Positions 42,399 through 54,960 are shown, numbered from the stretch's first letter. The stretch: 64,000 nt of DNA from Phragmites australis (GCF_958298935.1 NC_084933.1:789001-853000); one strand, 5' to 3'. Translations and numbers: made by a program. Notes: generated from the sequence alone by a model not told the origin.

Positions 42399-45300
42399 TG
42401 TGAGGACCCGTCCAAACAGTATTCGAACTAATCATCGGGCGGATCATTAACATAATCACAACCTCGACGATTAATCAAAATACCGCTCCGGCAGTCCCGG
42501 CACGTGTTTTGTGCCCAAGGATCGGAACACATGCCTTCCAACATGTACATCACAACATAGCTTAATAAAGAGCGAGTAATAAACATTTATATTACAAGTA
42601 TTAAGCATGCAACTGATTTCAACAGTTTACAACAAAAACGAGCTAGGAGGAGACAAAACCCCTCAACTCCTAACCAACAAAAGATCTACGCAGCGGAAGA
42701 AAATAAACTATACAACAAAAGGATATGGAGCCACATGCCCTTAGGCTCCATACCAAGAGCACCGAGTTCGGAGTAGAATGTGCTACTCCTGCCCGCCACC
42801 CTAATCGGCAGGCACAAAGTAGCCAAATACCGCCTCTTCCTCGCCAACCTGTGAACCTGCATCAACTTAAGGGCAGCACCCTGAGTACGAAGGTACTCGC
42901 AAGTCTTACACAGTATGGGTATATATATTCCCGACTTCAAGGATCATGCATTAAGCTGGTAGCAAGAATTAACATGGTTAAGTTAATTAAGCGGTAAGCA
43001 ACCTGGACGTATGTGTGAGCAACTAGCTTAACCAACATATATGAAACTAACCTGCCATAACCAACAACTGAGCATATGTAAAAGTAACAACAAGTATACC
43101 AATGTGAACAAGTGCCAACTCGAACCACCAACCACCATACCCAGACCAAAACCACATGCCCACCCATCAACCTCATTCCATCATCCACAAACCACAACGA
43201 GAACTCTACGACCGGTGCAGATGAAACAATAGCATGCTCATGATCGAGAGCGCGGTATTTCGAAATGTTTATACACCCTACAGGGGGATACTCCTGGACC
43301 CACACGACACAAGGACCATTCGGCTTGTGCCACCGGCCAAAGTGCACACAAGGGGGTACTCGTGACAACCTTTCCCAACCATCCCCAACCGTGTGGGGCA
43401 TGCAACGCTCGGCGCGGCAGTACTAGAACTACTCCCTGAGCAAACTAGTACCGCTTACAAGCCCGTCCGCTCACACCGTCGTTGTTCACGCCCACAAAGC
43501 CACAGCTGCGAAGGTATTCGGCTCGCCTTACCATTAGATCGGCATGTGGTGAGTAAGGTAAGTGCTAAAGCCAACAACCCCGACGATCGGTGCTTAACCG
43601 GTGCAAACGGTCTACGGTGCCCGGTTTTCCTCTACCGTCCTACCCAGGGGAACTCCACATCCGGGCAGGCTAAGCACCCTCCTAGCACCGCTCACACCTC
43701 ATCTCATACTCACCACTCACCAACCAAACCATCACCATCAACATGTAATTGTAAACAGTAGTAGATCCTATCCTCGCGAACAACGGAGAACACCGTCGTT
43801 CGACTTCTACCGAAATACCTAAGCATTGCTAAGCATAGCGAAGACCTTTAGACATCGACATCATCTCTAGGCTTCAAGGAACATACATGAACTCGTGACC
43901 AAGGTAGAAGAATGCAACGACATAGTTCTACCCAAAGGTGCCCGACACATGCATACATACATAAGCATAAATAACACTTTAGACTTTCAAGTTAACACGG
44001 TGCAATATGATAGATGCTTGCCTTGATGTACTGGTTCACAAAGGTGCGGTGCGTTGGGATCGACCTCGGCCTCCGGGATCGACGGATCGACGTTCTCTAA
44101 AAAGGATCAACGCGTGCAATGCAATGAGTATGAATGAAGTGCAAATACATGCCACAATATGCATATAATAGATGAAAACATTTTTTCTAGATAGAACAAG
44201 TCATACGGAAACTAGCAAAATTGGATTCATCAATTTTGGACTTATGATGAATTAACGGTGAATTAATGAAGCTTTAACCTAATTAATTAATTTCAGAAAT
44301 TTAATTCATTATTTCATGGCTGGAGATATTTTTAATAGGTACAGTAGGTTATTATGAAACCAAAAAAAATTGTTTCATAATTTTTGGAGCTACAGAGAAT
44401 TTATTATGAATTTTACAAGTTTCAGCAAGCAGTAAATGTGCTGTCTGGGCGTACAGCGGTCAGACCGAGGGTCACTGGCGGTCAGACCGCCAAGACTCAA
44501 GGTTAGACCGCTGGAAACACGGTTAGACCGCCCCAGTACACAGAGTTTTGGCCCCTGGCGGTCTGACCGACCTGGGGTGACGGTCAGACCGCTGGGAGTC
44601 GCCCGGGGCACTTGGGGAGCTCACCGGTGACGATTCCGAAGACATTTGGAGTGAGGACTTGGACCTAGAGCATCGCATTGACTCCCTCTACCGCATAGGA
44701 CAACATGCATATGCCAAAATCTACAAAAACTCGGCTATTGCTTCTAATTCATCAAGAACTCATGAACTTCACAATCCTAGCTCAAAATGCGAAATCCAAC
44801 CATCTAAAAGGCGGATTCTTGCCATGGGAGTTTAGGGGAGTCACCCAAATTCCTTTACCAAGGTTGTGGACCGTCGATTGAAGGAGGAAACGGAGGGAAA
44901 AGCTCGGGAGATGAAGAAATCCAATGTTCTTCACATTTCAACCCTAACACCAAAAGACACCAAATCCGGCTCAAATCCTTCGAAAATGAGCAAACAAATT
45001 GGAGGAATGGAATGCTTGTGAGCTTGTGATCGCAATGGTACCACATACTCACCTCAAATCCCTCTCTTGAGCTCGGATTTTGGAAAAAAAGAAAGAGGGA
45101 GTGAGAGGGAGAGTGAGAGGGAAGGGGAGCACGGGTGGGGAACGTGAGGGAGAGTGAGGAGGAGAGAGAGTGAGCTACCACACTAGAGGGAGAGAGAGTG
45201 GGGTGGTTGGCCCACTCCGGTGGGGCCCACGTGTTAGAGAAAGAGTCCATTTTAACTGCTAATTCAATTCTTTTCTCTTCCGAATTTCTTTCTCTCATCC

Positions 45301-45415
45301 AAATGATCTCAAACGAATTGCATTAGTAATCCGAATTATAATTACGCAAATTTAAACATAATGCTTAAAAGTATGATTATGTTTAATTACATGATTAAGA
45401 ATTTGGGACGTGACA
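42399..45415. mobile_element. Solo LTR A (gypsy-type, 3.0 kb)
   Basis: The element begins TGTGAGGACCCGTCC and ends GGGACGTGACA. Both sides carry the same five bases TGCCC (42394-42398 and 45416-45420), a perfect target duplication. No internal region, primer site or polypurine tract is present, so this is a solo LTR left by recombination between two LTRs. Its first half aligns with solo LTR B (48178), for example at ACATGTACATCACAACATAG. Open frames inside it, such as 42937-43401 and 43393-43761, are LTR sequence and not genes. Confidence 0.85.
44446..44598. repeat. Array of near-palindromic GCGGTCAGACCG sites in solo LTR A
   Basis: At least seven sites of the form GGTCAGACCG, GGTTAGACCG or GGTCTGACCG lie within about 150 bases at irregular spacing. 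The sites are almost perfect dyads about a central A/T. Solo LTR B lacks the array. Confidence 0.8.
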
Positions 45416-45420
45416 TGCCC

Positions 45421-45839
45421 TCCCTACGAAAGTGGAGGAGGAGGCGACGGCGTGGATCGAGCGAGCGGGGGTTGAAACACAGAGTAGGGTAGCTTAGTGA
45501 AGCGACGGATAGGGGAGCAGCGGCAGGGAGGGGGAGGAGGGGTCCAGGGTGCTTGCTAGGGAGACTGCGCGTGCCAAACGAGTAAAGGGGAAGGAAATCG
45601 AGTATTTATCGAGTGGCATGAGGTGGATAATTTCTGCAAAGTTTAAAAGTAGTCTGCAGGATGTAGAGGTAGATCGCAGGAGGTTGAGGACGGACCACTG
45701 TATATTTTTGAAGTAGTAGAGATTTATATCATTTTTCCCACTACACTATACTCCAGTTCATTTACAACATGAGGTTTTGTTCCTTTAATTTAAAACTACC
45801 CTCAAACTTCTATCATTAGTTTTAAAAAACCAGGTTGTA
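45421..45839. other. No gene recognised
   Basis: Begins as GC-rich sequence continuous with the DNA left of solo LTR A (before 42394), then turns A/T-rich. Confidence 0.4.
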
Positions 45840-45841
45840 TA

Positions 45842-46099
45842 CTCTCTCCATTTATTTTTATAGGACGTATCAGAATTTTAAAAAGTCATTGAAAGTATAT
45901 TTTGTCTATCATTTTTTCTTGTAATATATTATCAATTGCTGTAAAATCCATATCGTATTAAAAAATTAATGAAATATAAATATATTGATACAACTTTTGT
46001 ATAGTAAATATATGCATACTTTGACTAATTATTGGTTAAAATATATAGAGTTTGACTTTTCTAAATCCCAATACGTCATATATATTAAAATGGAGAGAG
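45842..46099. mobile_element. Stowaway-type MITE
   Basis: The left end CTCTCTCCATTTATTTTTATAG and right end TTAAAATGGAGAGAG form the classic Stowaway terminal repeats (CTCCCTCC family). TA flanks both ends. The 258-bp A/T-rich interior has no coding sequence, so the small frame at 45985-46239 is chance. Confidence 0.85.
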
Positions 46100-46101
46100 T
46101 A

Positions 46102-46689
46102 CATCTTATGAAAGAAAATTTCTTGAAGATAGAAGATAAGACTTTTATCAGCAGTTTCCGTAGCATGTTACCTTGGTACTGCTTGCATTACACTGTTCAA
46201 GCAACTCCTAGTAGTTATGAAGTGACAAGGCTAGTCTAGCTTCCCGATCGAAGTTAAAATAATGGGGTGATATAAAGCTGCTGCTACGGTTGTATAGCTA
46301 TAATGTGCACTCTCTAAACAAAAAGGAAAAGAAAGAACAAAATTAAGAGCGACGCCTTGGACATTAGTACATTAATTCTTGAAAACTCATTTTAACCGCT
46401 GATCGATTTACTACTGCAAATAAGTTTGAAACCGAATAAAGTGATGATACTATGAAAGTATTTACTGGGGAAAAGTGGATGGATGGAGTATAATATATAA
46501 TATATCTTAGAAAATAATATATACATATTAGAAAGTAGCATATATATATATAAAGTAGTATATATTTTAGTTATAATGAGATTAACTATGGATCAAGTCT
46601 GGAGGATACGCTCCGAAAGTATATATTAGTTTTCCTATATATATCATTTATTTAATTACTAGCGTGCTAAATAAGTATTCAACACGCAA
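46102..46689. other. No gene recognised
   Basis: A/T-rich sequence with TATATA-rich stretches at 46490-46570. Confidence 0.4.
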
Positions 46690-46930
46690 TTCTCTCTGCA
46701 ACCTGGAAAAATCAAAAGTTTACTCCCGCAACCAGAAAATATATGCGACATCCTCTCTACAACCGGGAAAAAAATCAAAAGTTTACTCCCACTACAAGAA
46801 AATTAATGCGCCATCCACTCTGCAACCGAAAAAAACTAGAAGTTTACTCTCGCAACCGAAAAAAGAGAAATTTTACTCCTGCGACATGAAAAAGGCATTT
46901 AACTCGCAACCTGGAAAAACCATCCCTCTA
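46690..46930. repeat. Imperfect tandem repeat of about 62 bp
   Basis: Phrases CAAAAGTTTACTCCC, CTGCAACCGGG and GCGACATCC/GCGCCATCC recur about three times, with shorter derivatives of CTCGCAACCGAAAAAA after them. The frame 46664-47044 across it looks repetitive for that reason and is not a likely gene. Confidence 0.65.
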
Positions 46931-48172
46931 GCTTTAAATAAAGGTTATTTTCTTCTCTCCCGTCTAATCCCTCATAAACCATCGAAGATCTCTAGATCCG
47001 AATTTGTAGCCAATATCGGTAATGGTGATTTGAGAGGGACGTGAATCCTTCTGTCTCGTGTGCTCGCTACCCGACATTCACCGACGAGCGAGACGTCGTC
47101 CATCAGTGCAAGTGTGGTTGTACATGCGGAATCTCCATCAGCACATCCATCCATTGCTCACGCATCTCCGGTCTCCATCGTCGGACCCAATCGACGTACT
47201 CGATGACAGCGGTGACATTGGTTTCAATCAAGCGTTGGGTTTTTTTTTTTTTACAATTTTGATCTTGGGTTAATCTAACGTGATAAGGGATTTTTTTCTA
47301 AAATATTTTCTAGTACAGAAAAAACCTTGTTGAATAGTATATTCATGTTCTCTCATATTTTTTTTTATTTTCCTGATCTTCACTCAACTGGAATCAATAA
47401 TTGTTATAACCGAAAAAGTACCAAGAAAACAATGAAATATTTCTATTGAACACAAAAGTCATCTTTTACTCGACTAGAAAAGATAATCATCCGAACCGGA
47501 AACTGATGTAAATAGAATTAAATAAGTGATTAAAATAATAAAACAAATGACGTCACCTATCATATATATGACCATAGCAATAATGAAATATTAAACGTCC
47601 GGAGGAAAACATCACATATATGATTACTTGATCATTTTAATTATTTTTCTTTTTTCTTATTACCCGGAGATTGTTTTCTTGATTAGGTGATTAATTTCTT
47701 TGTTTAGAGAGGAAATCTCATATTGTGTTATCTTTTTACTTAGTTAAAGATTGTTTCCTCGTATTTTCTTTAAATATATATATACTGGTCCACCAATTCA
47801 ATTTGATGCTTAGATGCCTAATGTTAGGCGTGCCATAACCATTCTTAGGCGAATTAATGACTGGATTACGATTTAACATGGCACTATATATGGCTCGCTC
47901 GTCAAAGCATATATTGTAGACATTTTTTTTTTTTTTTTTTGCCATGACAGCTAGGGACGAACGACCAAAACCATGATCACCGTGTCAACTACTTAATTAT
48001 CCATGACAGGACCAACCAATAATATATATATAGGCATTTTGAAAAAGGAAACTGACATGCTAAATCCACGAGATAATATGTTCGGGCGATTCATTGAACT
48101 GCTGGAATTATTGGACGTTCAAAATACTTGAAGTGAAATATATATGATGACTCACCAAAAGAAGTATGATTG
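46931..48172. other. No gene recognised
   Basis: A/T-rich sequence with T-runs at 47229-47240 and 47922-47940. No ORF or element could be supported. Confidence 0.4.
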
Positions 48173-48177
48173 TACGA

Positions 48178-50925
48178 TGTGTGGAAACGTCTGAACAGTA
48201 TTCTAATTAATTATTAGAAGAATAATTATTTATAAATACAATCTTAATAATTAACCAGAATACCATCTCGATAGTCTCAGCACGTGTTTTGTGTCTAAAA
48301 TCGAAACACATGCCTTTTCAACATGTACATCACAACATAGCTTAAGAAAGAGCGAGTAATTAAAGTTATATTACAAGTTCTTAAGCATGCAACTATTTGC
48401 AACAGTTTACACAAAGAGAAACTACGCAGCGAAAGATTAAAACCTTAACAACAACAAAAGTAGAGTGGAGTCTATGCCCTTAGGCTTCACCCCAAAAGCT
48501 ACGCCTCACCAAAATAGGATACACTACTCTTGCCCACCACTTGCATCAGCGGGCACGAAGTAGCTAAACACCGCCTCACCCTCACCAGCAGAACCTGAAA
48601 GCGCAGGCATGAGTACAAAGTTACTCGCAAGACTTAATCTATATAGAACACATATACATAGCTCGACGGCAAGAATTATTCATTGAATTGTTAGTAAGAG
48701 TATGACACAAGGTTAAGTAAAATATACACGGTAAGCAACCTAGACACATATGTATGAGCATCTATACTTTTAACTAAAAAAACCCTTTCTACCCTGCAAT
48801 CTACAACTTGAACATGTATGTATAGGAACCATAGTATCTCATCAAAAATCCACCAACCATTTCCATTATATCATAACCTTATCACACATTCATAAACTCT
48901 ACAACTGATACAAATAAAATAATAGCATGCTCATGACCGAGAGCGCGGCAATTCGAACTGTTCTTACACCCTGCAGGGGGTACAACTTTACCCACACGAC
49001 TCGAGGATCATTCGGCTTGTGCTACTCGCGAAAGTACACACAAGGGGTACTCGTGTCAACCTTTCTCATATCCAGAACCACCCACTTGCAATGCCCATAT
49101 GGCACTGGCGTTACCGCGAGCGTGTCCCGGACACTTCCGGCTCCCTGCCACCTTGTTTCTCCTTTTCTTTTTCTCTTACGCGTCATAGAGCCGCAAGGCA
49201 AGTGTCAGCATGGCATATGATAATCGACTTACCTTACCATTAGATCAGCATGTAGTGAGTATGGAAAATGCTAGAGCCAACTGTACCGACGGACGACTTT
49301 AAACGATACAAGCGGGTCTATGGCATCTGGGCTCCTCTCCTGAACTACCCAGAGGACTCCTCTTGGGCAGAAGATACTCCTAACACCGCCCACATCTCGC
49401 CTCAATCTCACATCTCAACCATCCATCTCAACCTCACCTTTATATCTGTGAACAGTGATTAAGCCCTAGGCTCGCGAACAACAACAGCACCGTCGCTCGA
49501 CTTCTACCGAGGACCTAAGTATTGCTAAGCATTTTGAATAATCCTTAAAGCTAGACACTAACTATATCATCAAGGTTACAAGGATAAGGATTCATCAATA
49601 AATCAAGGTAGAAACAATGCATCAAAATAGGTTCTACCATATCAACTCGACACTGGACTCAACACATGCAAACATACATAAAGTATAATTTATCAATTTT
49701 AGACTCTATTTAATTTGAACAAAGGGTGCAGTATGCTTAGATGTATGTCTTGCTGCTCTGGGGTTTGCTCGATACTTCCTGCACATAACTCACAGAAATG
49801 TGAAAGGTTGGCGTTGTCTTTGATGCCGCTCGCGTCACACTTCGAACCATCGTTCACTAATGAATAACACATACAATGATGAGCATGAACGACATGCAAT
49901 GATTAATGCTCCATAGTGTATGTCAACAGTGGAGATGCAATACTTTCAGGTCATGAGTTTAAGGCATCAAATATTTCCTAATTTTTATTAATGTTAAGCA
50001 TTTAAACATTACGTGGATTAACTAAGCTTAAAACAAAGCTTCACCTTAAATAGAAATTTAATCATATCTAACGGAGAGGCGCGGAAGGAGGCGCCGACGT
50101 TGGGGAAGATGGCGCGGGGAGCTCAATTTCTGCGGGAAAGGGATGGATTTGCGCGAGGAACCGCACCAAGGAGGTCTTGACTTCCTTCTGCGTGCTCCAC
50201 GGGGCTCAGGCCTGTCTGGACTGGCCGCGTGCGTGGTGGATTTAGGCGGCGGTCGCTGTGCCGTGCGCTGCGCTCTGCTCTTATAGCCGGCGGAGAGAGG
50301 ATTGAGGGATAAAGAGAGAGAGCTGCATAGGAGGGGATAAGGGTGGTAGACGCTTCCTCTCGAAGGCTCAAAGCTGTGGCTGGCTTCTCCAACGATGTGG
50401 CATCAGCGGTTGGCGTCCACAGTCAAAGAAAGCGGCGGGTATAGAGGGTATGGGCAATGTACAGTAGCTGTCCCGTGAAAATTATCTCTCCACCTCTCTC
50501 AACCATTTGGAGATCTTCCCAGGGTCCAAAATTCGTGGGACAATTTTTGTGTGAAACTGCAATTCACATGCAATCCATTTTAACTTGTTTGACCCTAATA
50601 ACCTGAGCCAATTTCCAATTAAAATTCTCCAAAGATGCAAGATTTTCTAACTTGTGGTAATTTTTATGCCTTCAAAGTAATTTCCAAAAATTTGGGAAAA
50701 GACATTTATATTCTTCACATGGCATGGGATAATTTCTAAAATTATTTCCAACCCTATGTTGTATAGTAATTTCATGAGTTCCTTCACAATGCATCACTTA
50801 ATATTAACTTTAACAATTTCTACTTGATTTGAATTGCATGTCAACATTGCTCAAAACAAATAAACATGATGCTTATGATGCTTAATAATGCTTAATGACC
50901 TGATTGATGACTTTGGGCCGTCACA
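48178..50925. mobile_element. Solo LTR B (same family as solo LTR A, 2.7 kb)
   Basis: The element begins TGTGTGGAAACGTC and ends GGGCCGTCACA. The flanking five bases are TACGA on both sides (48173-48177 and 50926-50930), a perfect target duplication. Large parts align with solo LTR A, including CACGTGTTTTGTGTC and ACATGTACATCACAAC. Many differences are C-to-T or G-to-A. The 3' third differs: A has the GGTCAGACCG array, while B has a GC-rich 50060-50460 segment. No internal region is left. Confidence 0.85.
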
Positions 50926-51074
50926 TACGATTACTCCTACAATATCCTTTATGCTGTGTAATGCACAAGAACATGCCTTTTTTTTGTTCTTTCTAATTTG
51001 AGGAGGAAGATAAAAAAAAAAAGAAAATATCAGAAGTTTCATGTGTAGAACCAAATGTTAGACATAATAAATAT

Positions 51075-51345
51075 CACAACTACAAAAATTATTTTCAGAG
51101 ACAGCTAGTAACCTATTTGCACAGGCATTTAGCCACCTGGCTTTTGTCGAATGTCTGTGAAAATAGACGATCTTCGCATGCACAAAAGAGACTGCCTATA
51201 AAAATCTATTATCAGAGGTGGTTCACTTAACTAACCGCATATAGAAACTTAAGGAACCATAGCCGTTCATTAAGTGGACCGCCTCTGGTAATTCGATTTC
51301 CACGGACAGCTCCTTAAGCGAACTGTCTCTAGTAATCAATTTTCA

Positions 51346-51407
<62 letters not shown>

Positions 51408-52692
51408 CACCCAAGGAACCCCGGCGTCCGAGTTGTCACAAGTCACGTGATTTTCTATGCAAAATACGCGTGTAGTTTGTGACACTCGAATCTGGGACCT
51501 CTCAGCTCACGCAACTCATCTTTAACATCCTACCATAGAAGTACTATTGATACAAATAGCATAAGCAATCATTTTGATCTCTTATGTCTAAAACTTTAAA
51601 CGATTATTTGGATATCTAAATGACTTTAAATGGAAAAAAATTAACTACAAAGTTGTAGATCTCATCAAAGGCTACAATTTTCGTATAAAGTTTATCCTCA
51701 TCCGACTTAGTATGAAAAAATTATCTATTTTTACAACCCATTACCACAGACGGTTCACATAAAGAACCGCCTCTAAAAATCATCCCGTTACCAGAGACGG
51801 TTCATATAAGAAACAACCTTTCGAAATTGGTTAAAAAAATTCATAACTTTTTCATATGAAATTGGATAGGGACGAACTATATATAAAAATTATAGCCCTC
51901 GATGAGATCCATAACTTCGTAGTTGAAAACCTTTTCATTTAAAGTCATTATCAGATGTCCAAATAATGACAAAGAAAAATATACATATGGGTTTGATCTT
52001 AGTGAGAGCACTCCTAATAAGGCAAAAACTGATGCCGGAAAGAGAGCTATTTTCACTTCTATCTTTACTAGAGAGGCAAAAGCTATCTCAAGAGTGCTCC
52101 CTCTTTGAGCATTGTGCATGATCATTCTTAGTATGCTCCTCCCTGCGTTTAAGGTTCTGGACATACCAATTTCAATATGGCTCAAACTATTGATGGGGTT
52201 GATATTTCACCATCTGATAATGATTTTAAATGAAAAAGTTTTCAACTACAAAGTTATAGATCTCGTCAAGAGCTACAATTTTTATATAAAGTTTGTCCGC
52301 ATCCGACTTTGTATAAAAAAATTATTAATTTTTGCAACCTATTACCAGATGCGGTTCACATAAAGAACCGTATCTGAAAATCATCCTCATTACCAGAGGT
52401 GGTTCACATAAGAAACCGCATCTGAAAATACCCTTTTACACAGACGACTTCTTATATGGCCCGTCTGTGATAATCATCTCATTTCTAGAGATGGTTCACA
52501 TAAGAAACCGTCTCTGGAAATGACATTTTACACAGATAGTTCAAATAAAGAACCGCATGTGGTAATCATCCCATTTAAGCAGTTGCCTGTAAAAATTTGT
52601 TTTCACAGGCGGCTCAAAACTGCAAGGACATTGCTCAGACGGTTTGTCATTTGAGTCGCATTTGAGCCGCATGTGCAAAGGCATCTAAGTGT
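51075..52692. mobile_element. Non-autonomous CACTA-type element, right end cut
   Basis: The left end CACAACTACAAAAATTATTTTCAG resembles a CACTA terminus. The right end stops at TCTGAAAATAG (52692), the reverse complement of a CTATTTTCAGA terminus without its last bases. Subterminal units of the form AGAGGCGGTTCACATAAGAAACCG are dense at 51170-51335 and 52340-52680. The middle holds three copies of a 130-bp module, one inverted. It directly abuts copia sequence at 52693. No protein is encoded. Confidence 0.65.
51348..51407. repeat. (TA)n microsatellite
   Basis: An uninterrupted run of about 30 TA units inside the CACTA-type element. Confidence 0.95.
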
Positions 52693-53043
52693 TCTGAAAA
52701 TAGTTCTTCACCACGGCTCGTCTTCCTGGTCACTTGGGCGCTGCCCGCTGTCATCGTCAACAATTTCGGCACATCGTCACCAGGATCGATCGTGCCATCA
52801 ACACAGTGCAACCAGCATCTTCAGCAACCTTCACCACGCAGGATCAGTACGTAAAAATCATGTTTCTTGTACTTTATTTCTTGCAGTTCCTAATTTTAAA
52901 TATAGTAGATCTAGTCATATGTAGTGATTTCGTACACATGTCTAGATTATGCTCTGATGATATGATCATATCAGTTTATCAGTTTTTGCTTATGAATTAT
53001 TTATGGATTAAATTAAACATAAAAGTGCCTTATATTCTATCAA
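52693..53043 (+). mobile_element. Copia element 1, 5' terminal repeat remnant
   Basis: This matches 57940-58240 at the other end of the element. It begins GTTCTTCACC and ends TATTCTATCA, against TATTCCATCA in the 3' copy. It lacks the first 420 bases of the 3' LTR, so the 5' LTR is truncated at the junction with the CACTA-type element. It has 44 extra bases after CATGTTTCT that the 3' copy lacks. No standard tRNA primer site follows, so the repeat may include some leader sequence. Confidence 0.65.
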
Positions 53044-53059
53044 TCCAAAAACTTTATTG

Positions 53060-53951
53060 TAGGCACTTAGGTTTATCAATAGCTGGTTTTGTCAATGCAC
53101 TGAGGCCAGAAAAGTTTTCTGGTGTGCACTTTAAGAGATGGTAAGTCAAAGTCACTCTGTGGCTGACGACTATGAAAGTCTATTGGGTGGCTAATGGTAA
53201 GCTGGAAGGAACCCTTACTGCTAAGAAGGAAAAGGTATTCACGGATGCCAATACACTCTTTGTAGGATGCATTCTTAGCATTCTTGGTGACCGTCTTTGT
53301 GATATGTATATCCACATACAAAATGCGAAGGAGCTGTGGGATACACTGAATGCTAAACTTGGTGCATCAGATGCAGGAATTGAACTGTATATTATGGAGC
53401 AGTATCATGACTACAAGATGGTTGAAAATTGTTCTATAATCAAGCAGGCTCATGAGATTCAGTGCATCGTTAAGGAACTCGAACTCCTTAAGATCAATGT
53501 ACCCGACAAGTCTGTGGCTAGAGGTATCGTTGTCAAGTTACCTCCTTCATGAAGAAACTTTGCCACTGTTCTAAAGCACAAGAGACAAGATATTAATGTT
53601 GAGAGTTTGATCGCATCTCTTATTGAGGAGAAAGCTCGAGCTAAGGATGTGAGTCTAAAAGGAGGTGAGGGACAGATTAACGCTAATATGGTGCAAAAAC
53701 CCTTCCACAACAAGAACAAAGGGAAAGATAATAAGCCAAATAAAACTACCACCTTCAAGAAGAAGAAGATGAACACAGCAAAACTGTCTTGCTTTGTGTG
53801 CGGTGAGATTGGATATTTCGCCAAGGATTATTCAGACCGCAAGGGAAAAAAGGCTCCACAAAAGCAGAACTCAAATATTGCTAATGTGGTGACCATTGGT
53901 GAAACTGGAAATAGAGCTGCACGGTATGAAAATTTACCTTCAGTGTTTTAA
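53060..53951 (+). pseudogene. Copia element 1, gag
   Basis: Gag opens with LSIAGFVNALRPEKFSG near 53070 and continues with YWVANGKLEGTLT, LGDRLCDMYIHIQNAKELWD and ELELLKINVPDKSVA, a Retrotran_gag_2/UBN2-type capsid. A stop (53550) interrupts after VVKLPPS. The zinc knuckle near 53795 reads CFVCGEIGYFAKDY, with its His and third Cys replaced by Phe and Tyr, so it could not hold zinc. A frameshift lies near 53140 and a stop at 53949. Confidence 0.78.
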
Positions 53952-54960
53952 GTATTTCAGTCTACTAATTGGTGGATTGATACAAGGACCAGTGTTCATG
54001 TGTGTGTTGACAACTCAATGTTCTCTTCTTGTCATGTCGTCTTTGATTCTTCCATCCTAATGGGGAATGGGTCACATGCTTCTGTTTATGGTGTTGACAC
54101 GGTAGATTTGAAGCTTACTTCGGGAAAGATCGTGCAGCTGAGAAACATGCAGCATGTCCTTACAGTGAACAAGAATCTAGTTAGCGGCTACCTTCTTTGT
54201 AGAGACAGGTTTAAGTTGGTGTTAGAGTCTAATAAAGTAGTAGTATCAATGCATGGACAATTTATTGGTAAAGGCTATGAGTGCGGAGGCATGTTCCGTT
54301 CTCCCTTTCTGATTTCAGCAATAAGTATGTGAACCATATTTGTGGCAATGCTAATGATGATGCTAGTGTTTGGCATTTGCGGTTATGTCATTTGAATTTT
54401 GGTTCTATGACTCGACTTTCCAGCATGAGTTTAATTCCAAATTTTTCCATGGTCAAAGGTTCTAAGTGTCATAGTTGTGTGCAATCAAAACAACCTCATA
54501 AGCCCTACAAGGCAGTCGAGGAGAGAAATTTGGCACCTTTAGAACTCATACATTCAGATCTGTGTGAAATGAATGGTGTGTTGATGAAGGGTGAAAAAAG
54601 ATATTTTATGATTTTGATTGATAATGCGACTAGATATTGCTATGTTTATTTGTTGAAAACGAAATATGAGGCTCTAGATCACATTAAAATCTGTAAGGCA
54701 GAAGTTGAGAATCAACTAGAGAGAAATATCAAAAGAATTAGGATGGATCGTGGTGGAGAGTATTTCTTTAGTGATTTCAATTTATTTTGTGAGAAATATG
54801 GGATTATTCATGAGAGGATGCCTCCATATTCAACCTAATCAAATAGGGTTGCCGAAAGGAAGAACCGCACATTGACTGACTTGGTTATTGCCATGTTAGA
54901 CACTAAGGGATTATCTAAGGCATGGTGGCGGAGGCCCTGTTGACTTTATGTCATGTCCTG
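53952..54960 (+). pseudogene. Copia element 1, protease and integrase
   Basis: The protease active-site region reads IDTRTSVHV near 53980 where the family has DTG, so the catalytic glycine is lost. The following LMGNGSHASVYG and LVSGYLLCR are normal protease-region neighbours. Integrase starts with the zinc domain HLRLCHLNFGSM to CHSCVQSK (54378-54490), and the core has HSDLCEMNG, then RMDRGGEYF. The third acidic residue lies in RVAERKNRT after a stop at 54836. A frameshift joins the two open pieces near 54300, and further damage follows GLSKAWW (about 54925). Confidence 0.75.

Noticed and set aside
42937..43761. Open frames of 154 and 122 codons
   Set aside because: Both are inside solo LTR A and are not kept in the related solo LTR B.
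51430..51500. tRNA-like TCGAATCTGGGA stretch
   Set aside because: Short B-box resemblance only, with no cloverleaf around it.
52840..52905. Intron-like GTACGT...TTGCAG segment in the copia 5' repeat
   Set aside because: The part missing from the 3' copy does not match these intron edges, so the indel is not evidence of splicing.
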